From the NCBI GenBank assembly GCA_017415715.1, contig JAFQFD010000011.1, forward strand, positions 1-43,357: a stretch of DNA of 43,357 nucleotides, written 5' to 3'. The notes below the pieces were generated by a model, which made no database searches, had not been told where the DNA came from, and was given only the letters and a program-made list of their open reading frames with translations. A program made the position numbers and the translations under genes. Within the stretch, counting starts at the first letter, position 1, and each line of letters begins with the position of its first letter. Source of the stretch: Bacteroidales bacterium (GTDB lineage Bacteria; Bacteroidota; Bacteroidia; Bacteroidales; UBA932). Of this stretch, positions 27,451 to 35,357 are shown in pieces.

Positions 27451-30400
27451 CTAGAATTTAAGTGTCATTCCCAGAGAGAATGTCCTCGGCTGAGGTGTCC
27501 ACATACAGTCCAGACCCATTCTGGTGGCATCAAGACTGGTATTCACTTCGGGATCTATATATCTGTAAGGAGATATCAGGAAAAGATTGTCTGCCTGCAG
27601 ATAGACGCGCAGGGACTCCAGACCTGCCTTCTTCATTATGCCTGACGGGAGGCTGTATCCCAACGACAGACTTCTGCAGCGCAGATATGAGGCATCGTGG
27701 AGATATCTGGTGGTCTTGAACAGCGTCGAGTTCCACATCATTCCGTATATGGCTCTCGGCACCGTGTTGCTCGTGCCCGGTCCCGTCCAGCGGGCGAGCG
27801 CTTCCGAGCGCTGCGCCGGCCACTGTCCGTTGCCGAGCCTCAGACCTCCTGTCCAGGTCTGATAGAGCTGGTTTCCATAAGAGAATGTGAGGAAAATGTT
27901 GAGGTCGAGTCCGCGCCATTTGAATGTGTTGCTGAAGCCTCCTGTAAACAGCGGGTTGGCAGATCCGACGAACTGGCTGTCGTTGACTGTGTCTATCCTG
28001 CCGTCTCTGTTGACGTCTTCATATCTGATGTCACCTGCCCTGACCCCTTCCTTGTATAGCGTTTCAGGCACTTCTTCATCAGTCTGATAGATGCCGAGCA
28101 TCTTTATGAGATAGAAACTGCCGACTTCTTCGCCGACCTTGAGGGCGTGGTAGTCGTCGGTGGTCAGGATGTCGTCATCGTCCGTGAGCGATGTGAGCCT
28201 GTTCTTGACAAAGGCTATGTTGAAGTCGCCTGTCCATCTGAAGTCGCTGTATGAGAGGTCGCCCCCGAGCGTGATCTCCAGACCGCGGTTGCGGATGGAG
28301 CCGATGTTGCTGGTCTTCATCGTAAATCCTGTCGTGGCAGACGTCGGCTTGTTGTATAGCAGGTCCTTGGTGTCCTTCTGGAAGATGTCGACGGTGACCT
28401 TGAAGGAGTTGGAGAAGAGTGACAGGTCCATACCTATGTCATATTGATGCGCCTTCTCCCACTTGAGGTCCCTGTTGCCCTGGGTCATCAAGGCTATTCC
28501 GTTCTCATTCAGGTAGTTGTATCCGCCGTTGGCAAGAGCCTGATATGCATATGAGCCGATGCCTCCCTGATTTCCAGTAGTTCCGTAGCTTGCGCGCAGC
28601 TTGAGGTCCGTCCTGCCGTCCTTCCAGAAATCTTCCTCCGAGATCTTCCATCCCGCCGAGACGGAAGGGAAGAATCCGTACCGGTGCTCAGGTGCGAACT
28701 TGGACGATCCGTCCGCACGTGCGGACAGTGTAAGAAGATATTTTCCGCGGTAGTTCAGTGTACTTCGCAGCAGGAACGACTGCAGGGCCCAGGATGACAG
28801 ACCTGTCGTCACGTCTAAGTATTCCGCCGCCACGGAGTTGACGTCAAAGTCCTCGGACGGGAATCCCTGTCCGGTCTGTGATGCTGTAGAGGATGCATCT
28901 TTCTGGAAAGAATGTCCGAGCATCACGTCAAAGGAAAGACCGCACTTCGCGTGATGCTTGTATGTAAGGATATTGTCGACGATTATTGAAGTATATGCCT
29001 TGCGGGCGTCTGTCAGTTTTCCGATAGAGTTGCCGTACATATGCTTCGCGCTGTAGTAGATGTGGTCTTCGGCATACATAAAGTCGCCTCCGACACTGGT
29101 CTTGAATGTAAGCCCGTCAATGATGCTGAACTGCAGGAATCCGCTTCCGTACATCCTGTAGCTGCGGTTGTATACCTTCTGCTCCCTGATGGCCTGCAGC
29201 AGGTTGTAGTGCAGCAGGTCCACATCCTTTATCGTATAAGACCCGTCCGGGCGGAACGGTGTGTCCCAGGGACGGTGCTCGAGGGAGTGAGTCAGGATGG
29301 ATGTGCCCATATTTCCGTCCGGCACCCTGTTGTTGTGGGTGTATGTTCCGCTGACATTGATGCCGGCAGACAACCATTTCTTTATATCTGTAGCTACATT
29401 GGCCCTGACACCGAACTTGTCCATACGGTTTCCGATGACAACTCCTTCATTCTGCCGCGCATTCGCCGAGATATAGTAGCGGCTTTTGTCCGAGCCTCCC
29501 GATATGGATGCGTTGGCTTTCCAGGTCACGGCGGTCCTGAACATCAGGTCCACCCAGCTGAACTGCTCTCTGTCCGGGTATGGATTCACCATATGGGCCA
29601 CGGAAGCTCCGGTCTGGCGGTTGTAGTTGTCTATGGCCTCGTTCTGCACTTCGAGATACAGGTCGGCGTCGGCGACTGCCAGCTTGTCCAGGGACGGTAT
29701 ATATGCCAGACTCATAGAAGCGTCTGCGCTCACCCTCGGCCTTCCCTTCTGTCCGGACTTTGTGGTGATGAGGACTACTCCGTTAGTGGCCCTGGAGCCG
29801 TAGATGGCGGCCGATGCGGCGTCCTTGAGCACCTGGATGGACTCTATGTCGTCCGGATGTATGTCCGTCAGGGAGTTCAGGGCCTCTCCGCCCCATCCTC
29901 CGGCATCACCGGTGGTGTTGCTTATAGGCACTCCGTCCACGACATATAAAGGCTCGTTGCCTGCGGTGAGCGATCCTATACCTCTGATGCTGACCCTGTT
30001 ACGTGATCCGGGCGTTCCGGACGAGCCTGTGATGTATACTCCGGCGATCCTGCCCTGAAGCAGGCCTTCCGGACTTTGAGTCGTCATCTCGACCCTCTCA
30101 TCTGTGCGGTATGTGCTGATTGCCGATGAAATCTCCCTCCTCGGCATAGTTCCGTATCCGACCACTATGGCCTCTTCCAGCAGATTGACAAATTGATCAT
30201 CCTCTTCCTTTGCCATCTTGTCGAGCAGGTCCTTCTGCGCATCGACCGGCATAATTATGAGGATCATCCTGCCCTGGAATATGGCCTGCATACCTGTGCC
30301 GTCAAGTATTGATGCCATAACAGCGTCCAGGCTTCCTTTCTCGGGCAGACTGACTTTCTCCTCGACGTTGAGAAGCCCCTCGTTATAAGCCACAGTATAT

Positions 30401-30546
30401 CCGCTCTGCGCCTCGATATGCTCGAACACCTTGCGCAGCTTCATACTTTCACGCGGGAATGTCACCGTCTGCTCCTGTGCATCAAGACTGAGAACAGACA
30501 GCATCCCGGCAAGGATACATAAGGTGGCTGTGAGATATGGTCTCAT
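27451..30546 (-). CDS. SusC-type TonB-dependent transducer with STN domain (PUL2)
   Basis: This 1031-aa protein has a signal peptide (LSLDA-QE) and an STN (secretin/TonB N-terminal) domain at about 26-100 (LRKVFEHIEAQSGYTVAYN ... MILIIMP), the part that contacts a FecR anti-sigma factor. A linker with a TonB-box-like EEAIVVGYG precedes the plug (LLQGRIAGVY, VSIRGIGSL, LYVVDGVP) and the barrel. The carboxypeptidase-D-like domain that normally lies between STN and plug is absent; only about 25 residues bridge them. It starts 6 bp after fecR, so signalling and transport genes are co-transcribed. Confidence 0.93.
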   Translation of the reverse strand: MRPYLTATLCILAGMLSVLSLDAQEQTVTFPRESMKLRKVFEHIEAQSGYTVAYNEGLLNVEEKVSLPEKGSLDAVMASILDGTGMQAIFQGRMILIIMPVDAQKDLLDKMAKEEDDQFVNLLEEAIVVGYGTMPRREISSAISTYRTDERVEMTTQSPEGLLQGRIAGVYITGSSGTPGSRNRVSIRGIGSLTAGNEPLYVVDGVPISNTTGDAGGWGGEALNSLTDIHPDDIESIQVLKDAASAAIYGSRATNGVVLITTKSGQKGRPRVSADASMSLAYIPSLDKLAVADADLYLEVQNEAIDNYNRQTGASVAHMVNPYPDREQFSWVDLMFRTAVTWKANASISGGSDKSRYYISANARQNEGVVIGNRMDKFGVRANVATDIKKWLSAGINVSGTYTHNNRVPDGNMGTSILTHSLEHRPWDTPFRPDGSYTIKDVDLLHYNLLQAIREQKVYNRSYRMYGSGFLQFSIIDGLTFKTSVGGDFMYAEDHIYYSAKHMYGNSIGKLTDARKAYTSIIVDNILTYKHHAKCGLSFDVMLGHSFQKDASSTASQTGQGFPSEDFDVNSVAAEYLDVTTGLSSWALQSFLLRSTLNYRGKYLLTLSARADGSSKFAPEHRYGFFPSVSAGWKISEEDFWKDGRTDLKLRASYGTTGNQGGIGSYAYQALANGGYNYLNENGIALMTQGNRDLKWEKAHQYDIGMDLSLFSNSFKVTVDIFQKDTKDLLYNKPTSATTGFTMKTSNIGSIRNRGLEITLGGDLSYSDFRWTGDFNIAFVKNRLTSLTDDDDILTTDDYHALKVGEEVGSFYLIKMLGIYQTDEEVPETLYKEGVRAGDIRYEDVNRDGRIDTVNDSQFVGSANPLFTGGFSNTFKWRGLDLNIFLTFSYGNQLYQTWTGGLRLGNGQWPAQRSEALARWTGPGTSNTVPRAIYGMMWNSTLFKTTRYLHDASYLRCRSLSLGYSLPSGIMKKAGLESLRVYLQADNLFLISPYRYIDPEVNTSLDATRMGLDCMWTPQPRTFSLGMTLKF

Positions 30547-30552
30547 AAACCT

Positions 30553-31446
30553 TTATCGGATATAGATGTCCTTTCCTTCGATTGTATATTCCATTCCAGG
30601 AACGAGATGGCATACGGCGGTGAGGACCTCCTCGAGAGACTCGCCGTTGATGAATTTGGCAGTGAGCACTGCCTTGTCGTATGCGTCTGTAGTGAGATGT
30701 ATGCTTACATCGAACTTCCTTGCTACCATCCTGAACGCCTCTGCTACAGGCTGTGAGATTATGCATAGATGACCGTCCTTCCAGGCTGTGAGGTCTTCCG
30801 GAGAGGTCTGGGTCATGACGACGGCACCGCTGCTTCTGTCCAGAGAGTATGTGTCGCCCGGCTTGAGCTCGGCCTTCTGTCTTCCGGAGGTCCTTTCCAC
30901 GCTGACTGCACCGCTGCAGAGCGTTGTGCTTGCAGAATGTCCGTCCGGATATGCATTCACGTTGAATGTCGTTCCGTGAGCTGTGACTCTGATGTCCTGA
31001 GTCCTGACTGTGAACGGATGTGACTTGCTCGATGTCACTTCGAAAAGCGCCTCACCTTCGAGTTCCACAATCCTCTTCCTTCCGAATGATTCCGGATATT
31101 TCAGGACCGATCCTGCGTTGAGGGTCACCTTGGAGCCGTCAGGAAGGACGACCTCGGTGGTTTCTCCGTTGTCAGTGCTCCTTTCGAGCCCTGCGGTCAT
31201 TCCGGCATCCTTGCGGCTGTCATACAGATGTATGCCCACAGGGATCATTATGAGCGCAGCTGCAGCGGCCGCCCAGGCTATGACTCTCCTGAATACGGGC
31301 CTCTTCACTGTCGCTGTCTTCTGTCCGTACGCATTCTCGATTTCCCTGATCTTGGACTGCACGGCAAGGTATGAAGCCTCGACCTCACTGGTCGTGACTT
31401 CAGATGTGTCTATGTTTTCCCATCCCTTGAATTTATATGCAGTCAT
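30553..31446 (-). CDS. FecR-family anti-sigma factor
   Basis: This 297-aa protein has a cytoplasmic N-terminal segment (about 1-53), one TM helix (about 54-76, RVIAWAAAAAALIMIPVG), a periplasmic FecR domain (about 90-190, EVVLPDGSKVTLNAGS, VTAHGTTFNVNAYP) and a C-terminal DUF4974-type STN-like domain (about 225-297). It is expected to hold the upstream-encoded ECF sigma factor until the STN domain of the SusC signals substrate binding. The cytoplasmic part lacks the usual long N-terminal helical domain but has normal length for Bacteroidetes. Confidence 0.92.
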   Translation of the reverse strand: MTAYKFKGWENIDTSEVTTSEVEASYLAVQSKIREIENAYGQKTATVKRPVFRRVIAWAAAAAALIMIPVGIHLYDSRKDAGMTAGLERSTDNGETTEVVLPDGSKVTLNAGSVLKYPESFGRKRIVELEGEALFEVTSSKSHPFTVRTQDIRVTAHGTTFNVNAYPDGHSASTTLCSGAVSVERTSGRQKAELKPGDTYSLDRSSGAVVMTQTSPEDLTAWKDGHLCIISQPVAEAFRMVARKFDVSIHLTTDAYDKAVLTAKFINGESLEEVLTAVCHLVPGMEYTIEGKDIYIR

Positions 31447-31458
31447 ATTTTCTCTGTA

Positions 31459-31470
31459 TCAATATATTGA
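31459..31470. promoter_or_regulatory. Perfect 12-bp palindrome upstream of fecR
   Basis: TCAATATATTGA lies 13-24 nt before the fecR ATG in the 45-bp sigma-fecR gap. It could be an operator or a small RNA hairpin. An AT-rich palindrome this short can also arise by chance. Confidence 0.25.
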
Positions 31471-31491
31471 CGAAAGACAGTCCCTCTTTAC

Positions 31492-32034
31492 CTAAAGGAA
31501 AATCGCAATCGCCTTCGTTATTTTCCTCAGTTCGCACAGGGCGAGGTAAATGTGGTTCTCGACTGTCTTCCGGGAGATGCCGAGTTCCTGGGCGATCTCC
31601 CCGTTGGACTTACCCTCAAGACGTGAGAGGATGAATATCCGTCTCCTCTTCTTAGGCATCCGGCGTATCATCTCCGCCACCTGGATCTCCGTCTCCTTGG
31701 CGAAGAATTCGCTTTCAGTTCCGTATGGGTTGTCTGTCTCGCTGACGTCGGTGAGCGGTATGCTGACCTTGTTGGTGCGGCCGTAGTCTATGGCCGCGTT
31801 GCGGCTCATAGTATATAGATAGGCTCCGAATGACTTGATCATAGGAAGCAGTTCCCTGTGGAGCCAGATCTTCACGAAAATGTTCTGTGCCAGGTCCATA
31901 GCATCGTCCTTGCTGGAAATGAAATGCCCGAGGAAGCACCTCACCTTGGGGTAATAATGCTCGAAGACTCTTCTGAAAGAGCCTTCGTCCCCCTTGGCGA
32001 TTGCCTCGAGCAGTATTTTTTCGTTTTCCAGCAT
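31492..32034 (-). CDS. ECF-type RNA polymerase sigma factor (PUL2 regulator)
   Basis: This 180-aa sigma-70 family factor carries region 2 (about 20-85: DDAMDLAQNIFVKIW, AYLYTMSRNAAIDYGR) and region 4 (about 120-172: MPKKRRRIFILSRLEGKSNGEIA, then the recognition helix ISRKTVENHIYLALCELR). It belongs to the Bacteroidetes PUL-associated ECF group. The next gene downstream is its FecR anti-sigma factor. It starts only 12 bp after the der stop with no visible promoter between, so basal transcription may come from the housekeeping operon. Confidence 0.94.
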   Translation of the reverse strand: MLENEKILLEAIAKGDEGSFRRVFEHYYPKVRCFLGHFISSKDDAMDLAQNIFVKIWLHRELLPMIKSFGAYLYTMSRNAAIDYGRTNKVSIPLTDVSETDNPYGTESEFFAKETEIQVAEMIRRMPKKRRRIFILSRLEGKSNGEIAQELGISRKTVENHIYLALCELRKITKAIAIFL

Positions 32035-32046
32035 AGATGTGTCGTG

Positions 32047-33354
32047 CTATTTCTGTCTGAAGAATATGTGGACAGGGCATCCGAGGAAGTCGAACTTCGA
32101 GCGGAGCTTGTTTTCCAGGAATCTTCTGTATGGCTCGCGGATGTACTGCGGCAGGTTGCAGAAGAACGCGAATGACGGAGAGCGTGTCGGCAGCTGGGTT
32201 ATGTACTTGATCTTGATGTACTTGCCCTTCCATGCAGGTGGAGGGTAGTTCTCGATCTCCGGCAGCATCTCTTCATTGATCTTTGATGTAGGGATCTTGC
32301 GTGAGTAGTTTTCGTATACGTGTGCAGCTGCGTCGAGCACGTCCATGATCCTCTGCTTGTTGATCACCGATGTGAAGATGATCGGGAGGTCGTTGAACGG
32401 TGCGAGGCGCTCCTTGATGGCAATGGTATACTCCTTCATTGTGTTGCTGTCCTTCTCAATGGTGTCCCACTTGTTCACCACGATCACGCAGCCCTTCTTG
32501 TTGCGCTGGATCAGGTTGAAGATCGCCATATCCTGCGCCTCGATGCCGGTCTGCGCATCCACCATGAGGATGCAGACGTCAGAGTGCTCGATCGCGCGGA
32601 TGGATCTCATCACCGAGTAGAACTCCAGGTCTTCGTGTACCTTCGCCTTCTTTCTCATTCCGGCTGTATCCACGAGCATGAATTCGTGACCGAACTTGTT
32701 GTAAAGCGTTGCTATGGAGTCACGTGTAGTTCCGGCTATTGGAGTGACGATGTTCCTCTCCTTGCCGAGCAGGGCGTTTGTCAGCGATGACTTGCCGACA
32801 TTCGGCTTTCCTACGATGGTGAAGTGAGGAAGGTCAGGACGCTCGTCCTGGTCAGGATCTTCTGCAGGAAGCTCCTTGACTATGGCGTCCAGAAGGTCTC
32901 CCGTGCCGCCTCCGTTGGCAGCAGAGATGCTGTAAACCTCTCCAAGACCAAGTGAATAGAACTGGAACGAATCGAATATCTTCTCTCCTGAGTCGATCTT
33001 GTTCACTGCAAGGACAACCGGCTTGCCGCTCCTTCTGAGCAGGTCTGCGATCTCCTCGTCATAGTCAGTGATGCCGGTGCCGGCCTCAACCATAAAGAGC
33101 ACGACGTGAGCTTCCTCAATGGCCAGTACCACCTGCTTGCGGATTTCCTCTTCGAAGATGTCGTCTGAATTGGAAGTGTATCCGCCGGTGTCGACAACAG
33201 AGAACTCTGTTCCGCACCACTCACATCTTCCATAATGTCTGTCGCGGGTCACACCCGCGGTCTCGTCTACGATCGCCTGTCTCATTCCGACAAGGCGGTT
33301 GAAAAGTGTGGACTTACCCACATTGGGGCGTCCAACAATAGCTAAAAGGCTCAT
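32047..33354 (-). CDS. der: Ribosome-assembly GTPase Der (EngA)
   Basis: Der is an essential double-GTPase needed for 50S subunit maturation. The 435-aa protein has two tandem G domains with P-loops GRPNVGKS (start of protein) and GKPNVGKS (about residue 180), G3 motifs DTGG and DTAG, NKxD-type motifs (NKID, NKWD) and a C-terminal KH-like domain ([16 protein letters not shown]). The frame extends 8 codons upstream, but Met at 33354 gives the conserved N-terminus [16 protein letters not shown]. It contains the first CATG sites right of the depleted block. Confidence 0.97.
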   Translation of the reverse strand: MSLLAIVGRPNVGKSTLFNRLVGMRQAIVDETAGVTRDRHYGRCEWCGTEFSVVDTGGYTSNSDDIFEEEIRKQVVLAIEEAHVVLFMVEAGTGITDYDEEIADLLRRSGKPVVLAVNKIDSGEKIFDSFQFYSLGLGEVYSISAANGGGTGDLLDAIVKELPAEDPDQDERPDLPHFTIVGKPNVGKSSLTNALLGKERNIVTPIAGTTRDSIATLYNKFGHEFMLVDTAGMRKKAKVHEDLEFYSVMRSIRAIEHSDVCILMVDAQTGIEAQDMAIFNLIQRNKKGCVIVVNKWDTIEKDSNTMKEYTIAIKERLAPFNDLPIIFTSVINKQRIMDVLDAAAHVYENYSRKIPTSKINEEMLPEIENYPPPAWKGKYIKIKYITQLPTRSPSFAFFCNLPQYIREPYRRFLENKLRSKFDFLGCPVHIFFRQK

Positions 33355-33418
33355 AATAAATAGTTTAATTGTTAACATCCCGCCTCACGGCGGAATCGCT
33401 CATCCCTATCCGGGAACG

Positions 33419-33664
33419 TTATCTGCAGTCGGCTCCGCAGCTTGCGCAGCCTCCTTCGTCACACTTAGGGGTCCCGTCTTCGTTCTTGGGACCCCAAAGT
33501 CTGATTTCTTCTTCTTTGGCGCACTTGATGCCTCTCTTGCGCATCTCCTTGTTGTTCTCGATCTCAGTCTCGGGAAACTTTCCGTCCTTCCTGAAGATGA
33601 TGTTGAAGCAAAGGCCTATGACGCAGAATGCAACCAGTGCGAGTGCGGCAAGAAATATCTCCAT
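33419..33664 (-). CDS. Small single-TM membrane protein with Cys-rich tail
   Basis: This 81-aa protein has one N-terminal TM helix (about 4-22, LAALALVAFCVIGLCFNII), a charged middle (KEEEIRLWGPKNEDGTP), and a tail with four closely spaced cysteines (KCDEGGCASCGADC) that could bind a metal or a cluster. Its ATG overlaps the prs stop by one base (TAATG on the minus strand), which indicates coupled translation. I recognise it only as a conserved-looking hypothetical protein; no function is assigned. Confidence 0.75.
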   Translation of the reverse strand: MEIFLAALALVAFCVIGLCFNIIFRKDGKFPETEIENNKEMRKRGIKCAKEEEIRLWGPKNEDGTPKCDEGGCASCGADCR

Positions 33665-34614
33665 TACTTGATGAAGCTTGAGCTGATCTCCTCGTAGTTG
33701 TACACCTTGTCGATGATATCGGCGAAGATGCCTGACATTGAGAGTACTGTGATCTTGCTGGTATCCTTGTCAGCGTCCTTTGTCAATGGAATGGTGTCTG
33801 AAACGATCACTTCCTCGAGCGCTGAATTGGCGATTCTTTCATATGCAGGGCCTGAGAACACAGGGTGTGTAGCGCATGCACGAACGCTGAGCGCTCCCAT
33901 TTCCTTGAGGACATTGGCTGCCTTTGCAAGTGTTCCGGCTGTGTCGATCATGTCGTCAACAATCACGACATTCTTGCCCTGGACGTCTCCGATGGCTGTG
34001 ATCGAACCGACCACGTTCGCCTTCTCGCGTGACTTGTGGCAGATGATGACCGGGCACTCGAGGTATCTTGCGTATGCGTTGGCTCTCTTTGCACCACCCA
34101 TGTCAGGAGCGGCGATTGCAAGGTTCTCGATGTTCATTGCCTTTAGATATGGAAGGAATACTGCGCTTGCGTAGATGTGGTCAACAGGGAAGTCGAAGAA
34201 TCCCTGGATCTGGTCTGCGTGAAGGTCGCATGTCATCACACGGTCGCATCCTGCTGCTTCCAGCATGTTGGCTACAAGCTTTGCTCCGATAGAGACTCTC
34301 GGCTTGTCCTTGCGGTCCTGTCTTGCCCAACCGAAGTATGGCATTACGGCGATGACCTTGTGAGCCGATGCTCTCTTTGCCGCATCGATCATCAGGAGAA
34401 GCTCGAAGATGTTGTCTGTAGGAGGGAAAGTGGACTGGATGATGAATACTGTCGCTCCGCGGACACTCTCGTTGTAGCAAGGCTGGAACTCGCCGTCGCT
34501 GAATGTGAGTACGTCAGACTCTCCAAGCTTGAGTCCGAGCTTTGTTGCTACCTTCTCGGCAAAGTCTCTTGAGGCCTTGCAGGTGAAAACCTTGATTTTA
34601 TGTTCGTCGTGCAT
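33664..34614 (-). CDS. prs: Ribose-phosphate pyrophosphokinase
   Basis: Prs makes PRPP from ribose 5-phosphate and ATP, the entry point for nucleotide, His and Trp synthesis. The 316-aa protein has the expected motifs: FSDGEFQP near the start, YFGWARQDRKDKPR, DLHADQIQGFFDFPVDH and the PRPP loop VIVDDMIDTAGT. The frame extends 22 codons further upstream, but Met at 34614 (MHDEHKIKVFTC) gives the family's normal length. It lies between engB (19 bp upstream) and the small Cys-rich gene (1-base overlap). Confidence 0.96.
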   Translation of the reverse strand: MHDEHKIKVFTCKASRDFAEKVATKLGLKLGESDVLTFSDGEFQPCYNESVRGATVFIIQSTFPPTDNIFELLLMIDAAKRASAHKVIAVMPYFGWARQDRKDKPRVSIGAKLVANMLEAAGCDRVMTCDLHADQIQGFFDFPVDHIYASAVFLPYLKAMNIENLAIAAPDMGGAKRANAYARYLECPVIICHKSREKANVVGSITAIGDVQGKNVVIVDDMIDTAGTLAKAANVLKEMGALSVRACATHPVFSGPAYERIANSALEEVIVSDTIPLTKDADKDTSKITVLSMSGIFADIIDKVYNYEEISSSFIK

Positions 34615-34633
34615 ATGATATGAGGGTTTTGTG

Positions 34634-35242
34634 TTAATTGTTTTCTTTGATGCTTTCCAGAACGGATTCGATGTAGTCAAGAATCTCTTCTCTGCCCAGG
34701 CCTGTCTCGGATGAACTGATGAATGTCGGAGGGAGTTCCTCCCACAGCTCGAGGATCTGCTTCTTGTTCTTCTCTACCTGTTCTGCAAGGGCGTTCGGGC
34801 CGCTCTTGTCGCCCTTTGTGAATATGATCGCGAAAGGAATCTGGCCCTGGCCGAGCTCTACGAGGAAGTCCATGTCGACCTTGCCTATGTCGTGACGCGA
34901 GTCTATCAGGACGAACAGCATCACCATGTCTTCGGAGAAGTTGAGATAGTTGCGGATGACCTGCTCGAGCTTCTGCTTTGCTGTAGCGGACATCTTCGCG
35001 TATCCGTATCCGGGAAGGTCAACAAGATACCACTCCCTGTTGATGAGGAAGTGATTCACCAGTCTGGTCTTGCCTGGCTTGCTCGAGGTCATTGCAAGCT
35101 TCTTGTTGCGGCAGAGCATGTTGATGAGGGACGATTTGCCGACATTCGATCTTCCGATGAATGCGAATTCAGGGAATTTCTGCTTCGGCTTTTCCGAAAC
35201 TCTCGTGCTGCTGCCTGAAAAAAGGGCCTCGGTGATCTTCAT
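34634..35242 (-). CDS. engB: Ribosome biogenesis GTPase EngB/YsxC (YihA)
   Basis: EngB is a small TrmE-Era-like GTPase needed for 50S subunit assembly. The 202-aa protein shows P-loop GRSNVGKSS, switch region SSKPGKTR, the G3 motif DLPGYGYAK typical of the family, and the G4 motif FTKGDK. It is the first gene of the minus-strand operon engB-prs-small protein-der, with a -7-like box 30 bp upstream. Confidence 0.96.
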   Translation of the reverse strand: MKITEALFSGSSTRVSEKPKQKFPEFAFIGRSNVGKSSLINMLCRNKKLAMTSSKPGKTRLVNHFLINREWYLVDLPGYGYAKMSATAKQKLEQVIRNYLNFSEDMVMLFVLIDSRHDIGKVDMDFLVELGQGQIPFAIIFTKGDKSGPNALAEQVEKNKKQILELWEELPPTFISSSETGLGREEILDYIESVLESIKENN

Positions 35243-35271
35243 AAAAACTTGTCTACCTTTTGAAACGTGCG

Positions 35272-35279
35272 CAAAGATA
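35272..35279 (-). promoter_or_regulatory. -7 box candidate for the engB operon
   Basis: On the minus strand TATCTTTG, identical to the box upstream of the DUF4783 gene, lies 30 bp before the engB start. No clear TTTG is found at the -33 position, so the call rests on the -7 element and location. Confidence 0.4.
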
Positions 35280-35333
35280 TGAATTTTTCTTTTATTTCTT
35301 AAGCAGGATAGGTGGATGTGTGAGGTTTTTTGC

Positions 35334-35341
35334 TAAATTTG
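35334..35341 (+). promoter_or_regulatory. -7 box candidate for xseA and the glycogen genes
   Basis: TAAATTTG fits TAnnTTTG and ends 16 bp before the xseA ATG at 35358. The -33 region has no clear TTTG. It is the only promoter-like element I find before the continuous plus-strand run xseA to GH57. Confidence 0.4.
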
Positions 35342-35357
35342 TTGCGGTAGAAAGAAA

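Larger units (their letters stand above)
8258..32230. other. Candidate acquired island (PUL1+PUL2) defined by CATG depletion
   Basis: By hand count, CATG occurs only at 12906, 17002, 19244, 23336, 27120 and 30814 in this span. The left flank (1-8257) has about 44 and the right flank (32231-43357) more than 50. The depleted span begins after the last efp site (8255) and ends at the first der site (32231). It thus covers exactly the two SusC/SusD loci and their sigma/anti-sigma genes on both strands. The block lies between two convergent housekeeping operons. No integrase, transposase or flanking direct repeat is visible. Confidence 0.6.

Noticed and set aside
29041-29949. 302-codon plus-strand frame opposite the PUL2 susC
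   Set aside because: It lies wholly antisense to a well-supported SusC; its His/Val/Arg-rich composition is that of a shadow frame in GC-rich codons.
33380-33393. CCGCC-tcac-GGCGG hairpin as the terminator of the small Cys-rich gene
   Set aside because: The stem is only 5 bp and has no T-tract on the minus strand; der follows at once, so termination here is unlikely.
34615-34680. 22-codon upstream extension of prs
   Set aside because: It would overlap the engB 3' end, and the internal Met gives the conserved length and N-terminus.
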